64,000 nt of DNA from positions 3,660,501-3,724,500 of the forward strand of contig NC_080042.1 of assembly GCF_012489685.1 (NCBI RefSeq). Direction: 5' to 3'. Every line of letters begins with the position of its first letter. Within the stretch, counting starts at the first letter, position 1. Shown here piece after piece: positions 1 through 9,410 of this stretch. The position numbers and the translations under genes are program-made. The notes under the pieces were generated by a model, which was given only the letters and a program-made list of their open reading frames with translations, was not told the DNA's origin and did not search any database. Origin of the DNA: Lotus japonicus. Taxonomy: Eukaryota; Streptophyta; Magnoliopsida; Fabales; Fabaceae.

Positions 1-64
1 TTCATAATGCCCAAAGGGAACTACAAACGCAGTTTTGTACCTGTCTTCCTCCGCCACCGAAATT
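1..64 (-). pseudogene. Inverted fragment of the pararetroviral RT gene
   Basis: Read on the minus strand, bases 1-50 match 3275-3324 of the downstream RT gene, and bases 51-64 continue the match across 3247-3274. One difference stands out: the main RT copy has a 10-base block (tcggtggcgg) twice, at 3251-3260 and 3265-3274, separated by taaa, whereas this inverted piece has the block once. The match stops near 64, just before the terminal repeat starts at 70. The fragment probably continues left of the window. It shows a head-to-head rearrangement of viral DNA at the integration locus. Confidence 0.88.
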
Positions 65-69
65 GTTAT

Positions 70-223
70 TCCGAAAAATCCATCCCCTTCTTTCTCCCTT
101 GTAATATCTCCTTGTTATCCTTATTCTGAAGTTTCAATCAAAAGCTCTATTATTGTAAGTACTTTGATCTTGTATTTTGCAAATTTCAAGTTTCTCAAGT
201 CTCTGTTTTCAAGATTCATATTT
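70..223 (+). repeat. Left copy of 154-bp pararetroviral terminal redundancy
   Basis: It is identical to 5745-5898 except for two mismatches seen by eye (tgttatcc/tgtaatcc and ttattct/ttactct). The upstream sequences differ: here it is preceded by the inverted RT piece, at the right copy by a TATA promoter. Downstream it runs straight into coat-protein-like coding sequence at about 224. This fits the R region of a terminally redundant pregenomic RNA. Confidence 0.88.
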
Positions 224-2188
224 AGTAGTCTCAGAATATCCACCCCAAGAAGGAGTAAAACTCCAGGTGGGAGATCTAGAAGTAAAAGCTTCTCCTTACA
301 AGAAAATAAGTAAAGAAGGAATAGTCGATAAAGAAGATATTGGTAAAATTCATCAACAAATGAACTATTCAAACCTTATGTTAACTACCATGACAAAACA
401 GTTAACAAGGATAGAGTCAAAAGAAGAAAAAGATATTTCTAAATTTCCTATCCTTTCCATGACTGGAAAAGGTTTACAAAGTCCAATTCTAAAAGTCCCT
501 AGTTATACAAAAGAAGACCTAAGATCAATAAAGATTTCGAAAACCCAAGACTTTGAAGATATCAAACTAAAATTGCAAAAACTTACTTTGAAGGATTCAA
601 CAGTAAATCATCTTGAAAAAGAAGATTTATCGATTAATAAGATAAAAGGAAATCAACAACATTATCCCAAACTTAGAAATTATTATACTAAGCCAACCTA
701 TCCAGATGTCCAGTTCGAAGAAAGAGGAGAACTTGTTCAAAATCATTTCTCAGGATCTAGAATCAATGAGTGGAATTTAGATGGCATGAGTGAACAAGCC
801 ATTCTTGATCTAACCAATCAAATGGTTATGGCCGTAATGACTTATAAGGCAAAAAATAATTCTGATCGGGCTGCTGCCATGGTTATCACTCAGGGTTTCA
901 CTGGTCAGTTAAAAGGTTGGTGGGATAATTTAATAAGTGAACAAGACAGAATGATAATTTTAACCAAGACAAAAGAAAATGGTGAAGAAGATGCTGTTTC
1001 AACACTAGTTTCTACAATAATATTACACTTTGTAGGAGATCCCAATATGTTTAGAGAAAGAGCCAGAAACCAGCTCGCCAATCTTTACTGTCCAACCATG
1101 TCTGATTACCGATGGTATAAAGACATGTTCCTTTCAAAAGTAGTATTAAGAGAAGATGGGTCCAGTGCATTCTGGAAAGAACGCTGCATAGCTGGACTTC
1201 CGAGACTAATGCAAGAGAAAGTCTACCAAACCATTCAAACCTTTAGTGATAGCTCTCCTAACTTTGACTTATTAACCTTCGGACAAATTCATAATGCAAT
1301 AATTCATACTGGTTTGCAAGTTTGTACCGACTTCAAACTCCAACATAAAATGCAAAAGGAAGTTTCAATAAGCCGACGAGAAGTAGGGAACTTCTGCCAA
1401 CAATATGGTGTAGAACCCATTAGGGCTCCTACCACACAACAAAAAAGAGTTGCTAAGAGAAAAGCTCAAAAAGATTCCTCAACAAATAAGAGACCTTTTA
1501 GGAGAAGATCTAATTTTCAAAACTATCAAAAATCAGAGCAAACCAATAAAGGCTCTAGTAAGAAGCCTACTAAAAGCTCTAATAATAATAAAGAAATGTT
1601 TGTTGGAAGTGTGGCAAACCTGGTCACTACGCCAATAAGTGCACAACCCAGCAAAAAATTAATAACCTTAAACTAGATGACAACATCAAACAAGGGTTAT
1701 TAAGTGTTTTTATTAACACTGAGGAACCTGAAGATTTGTCTACTTCAGAATATGAAGAAGATGACGAGGTCAACCAAATTGAATACTCAAATGAAACAGA
1801 CTCTAATTTTTCTGAAAATGAAGAAAGGGAGTGTATAGGTCAAGATGGAACAGGTCCTTGTGACTGTTCAAGGTGTCTCAGACAAATTAACATACTCACT
1901 AAAGATCAAACTCTCAGTTTAATTTCCATAATTGACAAAATGGAAGATTCGCCCCTTAGAGATGAATTCATAAGTCAATTAAATGTTTTAATTGAAAAAA
2001 CTGAAAAAATCAAAATTGAAGAAGTTAACCCAATAAGCATGAATGAGATCTATAAAAAATTTAAAAAACCAAGTGAGATTGCCTCAATAAAAGATCTTCA
2101 AGATGAAATTAAAACACTCAAAAAAGAAATAACTATTTTAAAACAAAATGACATTAACTTAGAATACAGGTTAATGGAACTAGAATGA
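224..2188 (+). pseudogene. Pararetroviral coat-protein-like region with zinc knuckle (broken)
   Basis: This is the nucleocapsid part of the viral polyprotein. The reading frame is open from the end of the left repeat to about 1590. It has a conserved core with the short motifs FTGQLKGWW and FWKERCIAGLP, followed by a basic stretch rich in K, R and S at about 1440-1590. The CCHC zinc knuckle (CWKCG...GHYANKC) lies at 1601-1642 but in another frame, so there is a frameshift at about 1590-1600. An acidic region with a CDCSRC motif and a coiled-coil-like end follows to a TGA stop at 2186-2188, after which the same frame continues into the protease. In related polyproteins a movement-protein domain lies upstream; none is seen here. 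Confidence 0.78.
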
Positions 2189-2560
2189 AAAGAGATCTTA
2201 AAAACTCAAAAGTACAAAGTTAATTCTCCTGGGTGTGAGAATTCAGATAGTAATCAAGAAACATATATTAATATGCTCAATTTGATTACTATACATAAAT
2301 GGCATTGTGAGATTACCTTGATAATTCATGAAGAAAGATTTGACATTGTTGCTCTAATAGATAGTGGAGCTGATGTCAATTGCATTCAAGAAGGATTAAT
2401 TCCTACCCAATACTACGAAAAAACTACAGAAGGAGTTAGTAGTGCCATAGGGTAAAAACTTAATATAAGATACAAATTATCTCAAGCAAAAGTTTGTAAA
2501 AATAAAATATGTTACACTACGTCATTTGTTTTAGCAAAAAACATATCAAACAAAGTTATA
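2189..2560 (+). pseudogene. Pararetroviral aspartic protease region
   Basis: The frame of the preceding segment continues here after its TGA stop. The catalytic motif DSGAD is encoded at 2360-2374, preceded by hydrophobic residues (ALI), as in retropepsins that mature the polyprotein. A second in-frame stop (TAA, 2453-2455) interrupts the domain. The frame then continues without shift into an ILGTPF motif at about 2558-2575, the usual end of the protease fold. Only point stops separate this part from the RT, so decay is mild here. Confidence 0.75.
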
Positions 2561-3795
2561 TTGGGAACACCTTTTATAAGCTTACTATACCCATTCAACA
2601 CTTCAAGAGAAGGAATAATTACAAAAGCTCTAGGTCAAGAAATTTTCTTTGAATTCTTACAGCCTCCAAGATTAAAAGAATTAAACCTACTACAAGATGC
2701 GTCAATTTCAAGAGTCAATCTAATTCAACAGAAAAGAAAACATATTAATATGTTGAATAAAGAAATTCAATATAAAAGAATTGAAGAACAGATTCAGACT
2801 CCTAATCTTCGAAAAATAATAACAGAATTTCAAGATAAAATAGAAAGAGAAATTTGTGAAACAAATCCAATGGCTTTTCATCATCGCAAGAAGCACACAA
2901 TTACTTTACCGTATGAAGATGGATTTAATGAAAAGGATATACCCACAAAAGCACGACCCATTCAAATGAATCAACAATATTTAGAGTATTGTAAAAAAGA
3001 AATTCAAGAATATTTAGACAAAGGCCTGGTTAGACCCTCAAAATCACCATGGAGTTGTTCAGAGTTTTATGTACTAAATGCCTCTGAATTAGAGCGTGGG
3101 GCTCCAAGATTAGTCATTAACTATAAACCTCTTAATAAGATACTAAGACAGATTAGGTACCCAATACCGAATAAAATAGATTTGATCAAAAGACTGCATA
3201 ATTCTACCGTATTCTCTAAATTTGATATGAAATCAGGATATTATCAAATTTCGGTGGCGGTAAATCGGTGGCGGAGGAAGACAGGTACAAAACTGCGTTT
3301 GTAGTTCCCTTTGGGCATTATGAATGGAATGTGATGCCCCAAGGTCTTAAAAATGCTCCTAGTGAATTTCAGAATATCAAGAATGAAATCTTTAATCCTT
3401 ATATGGAGTTTTCAATAGTTTATCTAGATGATGTTTTAATATTTTCAAAAAACATTAGTCAACACATTCAACACTTAAACAAATTCATTGAAATTATTAA
3501 AGAGAATGGTTTAGTAGTTTCGGCCAAGAAAATGAAAATCTTTCAAACTAAAACAAGATTTCTTGGTTATGAGATTCATCAAGGTACAATAAACCCTATT
3601 CAAAGGTCATTGGAATTTGCCGATAAATTTCCAGATGAAATCAAAGATAAAAATCAATTACAAAGATTCTTAGGTTGTGTAAATTATATAGCTTATTTTA
3701 TTCCAAACATTAGAGTCATATGTGCTCCTTTGTTTAAAAGGCTTAGGAAAGATCCACCACAAGATAAAACAGTCAATCAAATATCTTCCATGCCT
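2561..3795 (+). pseudogene. Pararetroviral reverse transcriptase (frameshifted)
   Basis: RT fingers and palm motifs are clear: a KARPIQMN-type segment, RLVINYKPLN, KFDMKSGYYQI, then in another frame MPQGLKNAP and the catalytic YLDD at 3421-3432. The break lies at 3251-3274, where a 10-base block is repeated with a 4-base spacer, giving a net insertion of 14 bases that shifts the frame. A second shift near 3790-3800 returns to the original frame just before RNase H. In the family this enzyme copies pregenomic RNA into DNA. The inverted copy at 1-64 lacks the 14-base insertion. Confidence 0.85.
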
Positions 3796-4222
3796 AGGAA
3801 TACCAGACCCTGAAGCCTCTTTAATAGTAGAAACAGATGCCTCAGGTTTAGGTTATGGTGGGATCCTTAAACAAATATGTCCTAATTCTTCAAAAGAACA
3901 AATTGTGCGATTTTATTCAGGAATTTGGCATCCTGCCCAACAGAAATATTCAACTGTCAAAAAAGAGATTTTAGCAATTATTTTATGTGTTACAAAATTT
4001 CAAGATGATCTTTTTAACAAGAAGTTTTTAATCAAGACCGATTGCAAAGCGGCCCCGTCTGTTTTACAAAAGGATGTTAAAAATTTGGTTTCGAAACATA
4101 TTTTCGCCAGATGGCAATCATTACTTTCATGTTTTGAATTTGATATTATTCATATTAAAGGAAATCATAATTCCCTTCCATATTTTCTAACTAGAAAATT
4201 CTTACAGGGAAACCATGAGTGA
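3796..4222 (+). pseudogene. Pararetroviral RNase H domain
   Basis: The segment begins after the frameshift that ends the RT frame. It shows the retroelement RNase H landmarks in order: ETDASG with the first catalytic Asp (about 3830-3850), KKEILAI with the Glu, a KTDCKA segment, and a C-terminal IKGNHN...P stretch. It degrades the RNA strand during reverse transcription. Its stop overlaps the start of the next ORF by a few bases (ATG at 4215, stop at 4220-4222), a compact arrangement seen in pararetroviruses. Confidence 0.8.
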
Positions 4223-5500
4223 GAAACCTACTTCGAGAGATCAATATGGTCCCCCACTGGGATCATCCCGAAAACTACCAAGCTCAATAACTGGATCATC
4301 AGACCCAGTGGCAGTAACCCCTCTCAAAACAATTAAGCCTCCTGGCCCATCAACACCAACAAAATCATCCCAAAGGCCCACTGTCTCTCAAATAGTGCAA
4401 TCTCCCGCAAAATCAAAAAGCCCATTAGTCCCCTTATCCAACAAATATTCCATACTAGATTATCAAAACACCATTTCTTCAAAAACCCCAGGCAAAACAG
4501 AACAATATGAGTATCAAGAGAAACCAGAATGTCTTCCATCAATAATGATCGAAAAAGCTTGGTTTAACTGCAATCCAAGGGAAATAGCTAAACAAGTATT
4601 TCCCCCAAACTTTCATTACATGCCAGGACACCCTTCAAAAGGTAGACTCTTTTATGAGTTCATCCTAGTAGATACCGATTCAATAGAAGTCACTCATAAT
4701 AAAGACAAAAATGGAGAAATCATCTACTCCAAAGTAAAGATTCTCAAGGTTCTCAGTATGCAAGATTGGAAGCACCCTCTGTTCCAATCAAAACAATTCT
4801 CAAGAGAATTTACTCCAACAGGTCATAATTATTTTGATTACATGGATGCATGGTATTATTTCCTATTTCTCCGGCTATTCCAGCATTTTTGGTTCTTTTG
4901 GTTCAAGAAGGGTATCCCTCTAAGATTCCCACAATGGTTCAAACTTTGGTTTCATCAGATAGGACTAGATTTTAGCATTTTTCCTGAAGAAGTTCAACCT
5001 CTGTTCAATCACTTTGTTCAAAAGACTCATTTCCAACCTGAAAAAAGGCTTTTATACTTCACTGCCTCACAAGCCATTTCTTGGATCATGACTTGGGATT
5101 GGTGTTCGATTCAGCTCTATAATGACACTAATCTCTATCAGCTTCAAAAGTCTATCAGAATTAAATGGTGGGCTAAGTTCGACGTCAGGCTAATTCAAAA
5201 GGGAAAATTGATGATTGGGTCAAGAATTACTTTCTTACCCAGAAAAGTCAAGACCAGTTAACTGGCACTCCCCCTACGCCTCAAATCAACCAAGATGCCC
5301 TATTTTTACAAGAAAAATCAAAGATTATGGTTGAGCTAGCTTCAGCTACATTTCAAGAAGAGTTCAGATCAAGATTGGAGTTAGTCTCGGGAAGTCAGAA
5401 ATTTGATTCACTAGAAGACGAAGCTTCTTCCAATTTGCAAAATAATTATCTTCAAGACAATGAAGATGATTGCTTCAACATGGGATTCCACTCTTTTTAC
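4215..5500 (+). pseudogene. Second ORF of the pararetrovirus, unknown function
   Basis: An ORF of 348 codons begins at 4215, overlapping the RNase H stop. The N-terminal 90 residues are rich in S, P, T and K. A conserved-looking domain rich in W and F follows, with motifs such as WFNCNPREIA, FPPNFHYMPG, FYEFILVDTDS and YFDYMDAWYYFLF. Near 5205-5225 the frame shifts, and a neighbouring frame stays open into an acidic, Q/E-rich tail to about 5500, so the original protein was longer. It resembles the unassigned second ORF found downstream of the polyprotein in some endogenous caulimovirids. I cannot name a function. It shows no RT, protease or zinc-finger motif. Confidence 0.6.
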
Positions 5501-5711
5501 TAAAGTGGAAGATATTATTGCAGAAAAGACAAGACGTACTATTCAAGATCAAAAGCAAATCATCAGGCGTGGCCGACAAGGTCTATCAGTCATCCATCAA
5601 AAGAAAAAGACGACAAAAGGGTCATCAATAATTTTCAAAAAAGTAGAACTCAAGTTACTCTAAAAAGTAACCAGAGTTAATGTAACCCAAGATACAGTAG
5701 TACTCTAGGTG

Positions 5712-5718
5712 TATAAAA
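5712..5718 (+). promoter_or_regulatory. TATA box of pararetroviral transcript promoter
   Basis: The sequence gtataaaagg lies in the only long stretch without coding potential (5664-5744). The right copy of the terminal repeat starts 27 bases after it, at 5745, which is where a transcript from this box would begin. This spacing supports reading the repeat as the R region of the pregenomic RNA. Confidence 0.7.
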
Positions 5719-5744
5719 GGAAGCTTACCCGTGAGGGAAAGGCA

Positions 5745-5898
5745 TCCGAAAAATCCATCCCCTTCTTTCTCCCTTGTAATATCTCCTTGTAATCCTTACT
5801 CTGAAGTTTCAATCAAAAGCTCTATTATTGTAAGTACTTTGATCTTGTATTTTGCAAATTTCAAGTTTCTCAAGTCTCTGTTTTCAAGATTCATATTT
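5745..5898 (+). repeat. Right copy of 154-bp pararetroviral terminal redundancy
   Basis: This is the partner of 70-223, with two mismatches by eye. It directly follows the TATA promoter and ends in tcatattt, after which the two copies diverge: coding sequence follows on the left, unrelated AT-rich DNA on the right. The Helitron end begins 25 bases later. Confidence 0.88.
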
Positions 5899-5923
5899 TA
5901 ACTCTGAATTTCATTATGCTTAA

Positions 5924-5953
5924 CTAGTACTTTTTACCCGTGCGATGCACGGG
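5924..5953 (-). terminator. Helitron 3' terminus (hairpin + CTAG), outer copy
   Basis: Plus-strand bases 5937-5953 form a perfect 7-bp hairpin with a 3-base loop (gat). On the minus strand the hairpin is followed by an A-rich spacer and ctag (5924-5927), then T. Such hairpins act as the stop signal of rolling-circle transposition. Confidence 0.75.
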
Positions 5954-6109
5954 GATATTCACTTTTGGGTTTTGTGGTTTTTTGTATGTTTGTTAAATCT
6001 GTTGTTTTTATTAAATGTTTGTTTTTGTTCTTTTTGTGTTGTTGTTTTGTTTTTATCTTTTTACTTATTGTTTTAAATGGTAGATTAATATTACTTTTGT
6101 CTTGATTAA

Positions 6110-6138
6110 TTAGTACTTTGACCCGTGCGATGCACGGG
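6110..6138 (-). terminator. Second Helitron-type 3' terminus, inner copy
   Basis: The same hairpin (cccgtgc gat gcacggg on the plus strand) lies at 6122-6138, with the same spacer and CTAA (rc of ttag at 6110-6113) followed by T on the minus strand. It is a near repeat of the outer terminus 186 bases away. It marks either an older end that was read through or an adjacent related Helitron. Confidence 0.7.
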
Positions 6139-6623
6139 AGGATTTTCATTTAAGTTTATTGTGTGAATTTATACTCTTACTACATCTGCCTGTACTTTAG
6201 TTCAAGTTCCATCTCCTGAGCTTGAAGTTCTTCTTTTGAGGGACTTTCTATTATGGTTAGTTTTGTTTTCTTTCTTGTTAATGTTCCGATGTATCAAAAA
6301 ATATGTAAAAGCACAATAATTTTATTTATTTATGGTTTTTACCCCTATTTTACTAAATGCTGCATTATTTAATTTTTTTCTATTTATAAATTTTATATTT
6401 TGTAAGTCATTTTGAACAAATTTTTTTATCAATTTGAATTATGTCAGCACAATCATTTTACGCTTCATGCTTTTTATTTAAACATTTAGAAATACTTTTT
6501 TAATTTGGAAGTCAACAATAATAAATTTCCAGCATTAAAATAAAAATTTACTTTAAAAAAAATCAACTTTCATTTTTTCGGATTTATATATTTTATAAAT
6601 CATAACTAATTAATTATGTCTGT

Positions 6624-7030
6624 TGGAATTCCTAACTAATATTAATCGCATATTAACCACTAATTTTTTAATAAACACATATTAATCACATGTAATTGAA
6701 ATAATGGTAGTGGAAAGATTTTTTCCATTAATTTATTTTTATGGAAGACAATTTAATTTTATGTTGTCATTATGTGCATGAATGTATTGTGTGGTTTATA
6801 AATTATAAAAGAGTTTATCATGCACCGACAGTATAAAGTTTTTTGGTATTCCTAATTGATATTATCCACTAATTTTTTCAATGAACACAAATTAACCACA
6901 TGTAACAAAATTAGTTCTTTTCAAAAAAACAAAAACAAAATTAGTTGACAGCACTCAAAGGTTTTTTTTCTATTAATTAAGGAAGACAGATTTTTTAACT
7001 GTCATTATGGTCATGAATGTGTGTGTTATG
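6624..7030. repeat. Diverged direct repeat of about 170-190 bp
   Basis: Two copies (about 6624-6790 and 6838-7030) share in order ttggaattcctaa / ttggtattcctaa, ccactaattttttnaat, aacacanattaa, cacatgtaa, a ggaagaca block, and gtcattatg..catgaatgt near their ends. Small indels separate them. No coding potential is seen. It is probably an old tandem duplication inside the Helitron. Confidence 0.55.
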
Positions 7031-7126
7031 TTTCCATGAATTTATTATTAGAAGGAAGCAATCCTTTTAATTAAATTTAGTTTTTTTCATTATCATAATA
7101 CCAATCCTTTAAATTCTCACATTAAT

Positions 7127-7280
7127 GGTTCGAACTTCGAATCCCAACTCTTGCGAATAGAGAAAACTCATTGGCCAGCCCCCTACCACTTAGTGCGCTG
7201 ACTGTGGGGCGAGGGGTTAGTCTCACGACTGTCGGCTGTGGGGATACCTTTATCGGCTGTGGAGATACCTTGGTCAGACC
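7127..7280 (+). mobile_element. SINE-like retroposon with 16-bp TSD
   Basis: The 154-bp insert is flanked by perfect 16-bp direct repeats, aaattctcacattaat at 7111-7126 and 7281-7296. It starts with ggttcgaac, close to a tRNA-type B box, so it may be a 5'-truncated tRNA-derived SINE. Near its 3' end the block tcggctgtgg.gatacct occurs twice. TSD length and the lack of terminal inverted repeats fit LINE-mediated retroposition. No poly(A) tail is present, so the SINE family is unknown. Confidence 0.7.
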
Positions 7281-7428
7281 AAATTCTCACATTAATTGAC
7301 TTAAAGTGTATTTAATTTTCCTCTTTAAGAGATATGCATTTTTACACATTTGAAAATCCTATGATCAAAAAATTATATCCTATGTAAATAAGATTTGGCT
7401 TTTCATAAACAACTTAGTTACAATAGTA

Positions 7429-7698
7429 CTCCCTCCGTTTCAAAATAACTGTCCATTTAGAGAGAATATATGTGTTTCATAAGAGCTGTCTACTTAAAAT
7501 TCCAATCAACCATTGATTGATGTTTTTCCATATAATGTCCCATAAGAAAAATAAATGAGGAGAGATAATAGTTATAGTACACTTTAAAGGGTAAAATAGA
7601 AAAACAATTATTATGTTTTAAAAAGTTAACAAAATTAATTGCATTCCTTAATATGTGTGCATCTTTCCTAAGTGGACACTTACATTGAAACGGAGGAG
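7429..7698. mobile_element. Stowaway MITE (270 bp)
   Basis: It starts with ctccctccgtttc and ends with gaaacggaggag, the diagnostic Stowaway (Tc1/mariner) terminal inverted repeat, and is flanked by TA on both sides (7427-7428 and 7699-7700). The interior is AT-rich and non-coding. Confidence 0.92.
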
Positions 7699-8366
7699 TA
7701 CATGATAACGGAAACATTGAATCACTCAAATAAATGCTAGCATTTTAAGGTACATTCATATCATCTGTTTGCTACAAAAATAAATATACAGAGACACAAT
7801 GTTACCATACAACTCCTCACTCCCCATCCCCAGCTTTACACGACCATAAAAAGGAGAAAATTTAACATTTAAACCATCACACATCCCAATTCTTATGAAT
7901 ATGAAAAACTCATCTCACTTCAAGGCCAAAACATTTTTCTCTTCACCAATCCACGGTTTGTTGTCATATCGCTCATTCCCTGATGTACAAACTGATTTTG
8001 GAGAGCCAACCATGAATGGTGCACCAGATAAAGGAGGAAGTAAGAGTCAAACATTATACTCCTTCTGCACTTTTTAGTAAGCCAAATAATTTATTCTCTC
8101 CCTTCCTTATTTTCCTCTATCACTTGGATTCAATAAGAAATAGTCAAACAATATACTCCTTAGTCCGTGGTCGAAATATGGAGAAAATATATGAACGTTG
8201 ATTAATGAGTATAAGTTGAAATATAGTCCTATTATCCTATATAAACCACTGCACCAGACAAATAGAGGAGCATGGGGGTCCTAAATCACAGCCAAACCAA
8301 TCAAATGCAACAGTATCAGTATATAACCATATTTCTATTTGCTACATTGTAAACAAATAAAAACTG

Positions 8367-8391
8367 GATAATAATAATAATAATAATAAGA
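8367..8391. repeat. (ATA)n microsatellite
   Basis: A short run of ata/taa units, about eight copies, just beside the carboxypeptidase fragment. Confidence 0.85.
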
Positions 8392-8410
8392 GAATAATGG
8401 TTGAATGTGA

Positions 8411-8612
8411 CAAATGACTTCGGAAATAGATAACCGCAGGCCTCCATAGAGCTAGAGAAGTAGAGGCTTTTTGCATGATTTAGATTGAGCTTTAAAGAAC
8501 CAATAGAGAAGGGCCCTCCCACAGTCTTCATTAACAGTGATATAACCTGAAAAGTGTGAGACTGAGAGACTTGAAGGTAGCCTAGGAAGATTGATTATTC
8601 TATCAGATTCAC
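8411..8612 (-). pseudogene. Captured fragment of a serine carboxypeptidase-like gene
   Basis: One minus-strand frame reads SDRIINLPRLP, then FSGYITVNEDCGRALLYWFFKA and KKPLLL. This is the N-terminal part of a plant serine carboxypeptidase (family S10), in which the substrate cleft motif PLLLWLNGGPGCSS normally follows. Here the W codon is a stop and the NGGPG segment is degenerate. Only about 65 codons are present and the catalytic Ser, Asp and His are absent. It lies on the same strand as the eIF2-gamma and cyclin fragments and the Helitron 3' end, which suggests capture rather than a decayed resident gene. Confidence 0.8.
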
Positions 8613-9046
8613 AGGCTTCAACATTTTTTCAGATTCTTTAATGGAGGAAGTAGTTAAATCGACATCTTTGGCCAAAACATTGCATTTGCTATTCTTTTAG
8701 TGCTTCAAAATAGTGCTTTGATTGCACATGGACCAAATGACTATATTGGCCACTTCTTTTAACCAAGAACCCGAACCTAAAGTAGTAGTTACCTATCTTC
8801 AGTTTGCGAACACAACCTATTACTTATCTAATTAAAGCAAATAATCAAAAAATAAAAAATGAACTGATGACACAATGTGCTACAAAACTAAAACTTTTAG
8901 CAAGATCGCATAAAATATAGTCTAAACTCTAGTGCAAAGACAGCATAGGACATACAATATTGTCAACTCTAAGCACACATCCTAAACTCATGTACCTAGC
9001 TAACAACACAAACTCATTAAGCAGACACTCTTCTTCACTATTTTTC

Positions 9047-9312
9047 TATTGCTTTCACAACTGTTGACTTCCCATGTGCCAAATGGCCTATGGTGGCCTG
9101 AAAGGTTACAATATTATTCATCAGGAATCAGGATTAACAGCCATCGATGCAAACAGTTATTGCTGCTGCAACAAATTGGAAACATATGTACCACAAACAT
9201 GAGAGAATGTATTACCGATATTAATAGTAGCTTGCTGAGATGTGACTTCAGGAGATGGTGGATACAATTTTGTCATATCCAACTTACCTAGGTCTTGTTC
9301 AATCAAACCCAT
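9047..9312 (-). pseudogene. Captured 5' fragment of translation initiation factor eIF2-gamma gene, intron retained
   Basis: On the minus strand, an ATG (rc of 9310-9312) opens 32 codons with MGLIEQDLGKLD and SPEVTSQQATINI, then a GT donor at 9215. An intron of about 118 bases ends in ttgtaacctttcag. The next exon (9047-9097) reads ATIGHLAHGKSTVVKA, the G1 P-loop region of eIF2-gamma, the GTPase subunit that brings initiator tRNA to the ribosome. One extra C after the acceptor shifts the frame, and the match stops after KAI, followed by a stop codon. Retention of the intron shows the fragment came from genomic DNA and not from mRNA. Confidence 0.85.
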
Positions 9313-9410
9313 AAAACCAAAGAAAGAATAGGCAACAAAGAGTTAAAAACTTGCAGCATCCAAAATGGAATAAAAGATATAAACAATAACTAACACCTAA
9401 TTATAATGCA

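Larger units (their letters stand above)
1..5898 (+). mobile_element. Endogenous pararetrovirus (Caulimoviridae-like), rearranged and inactive
   Basis: The coding order is coat-protein-like region with a zinc knuckle, aspartic protease, reverse transcriptase, RNase H, then a second ORF of unknown function. No integrase is visible and there are no real LTRs, which is the layout of plant pararetroviruses and not of Ty3/gypsy elements. A polyprotein followed by one unknown ORF resembles the florendovirus type of endogenous caulimovirid; that assignment is an inference. A 154-bp direct repeat (70-223 and 5745-5898) flanks the coding part. The movement-protein region expected upstream of the coat protein is absent, so the copy is probably deleted near its 5' end. 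In-frame stops, frameshifts and an inverted RT fragment at the left edge show it is dead. The left limit lies outside the window. Confidence 0.8.

Noticed and set aside
70..5898. Reading the 154-bp repeats as LTRs of a small LTR retrotransposon
   Set aside because: There is no TG...CA border, no TSD and no integrase; the repeat starts just after a TATA box, as expected for pararetroviral RNA redundancy.
7200..7280. Doubled tcggctgtgg.gatacct as a CRISPR-like or regulatory array
   Set aside because: Only two adjacent copies exist and they lie inside a TSD-bounded retroposon in a plant genome.
7111..7296. Functional tRNA gene at the B-box-like word
   Set aside because: Only the B-box-like end is present; no A box, cloverleaf or terminator could be drawn.
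9049..9291. Plus-strand ORF of 80 codons over the eIF2-gamma fragment
   Set aside because: The minus strand carries the recognisable exon-intron structure and P-loop; the plus frame has no known content.
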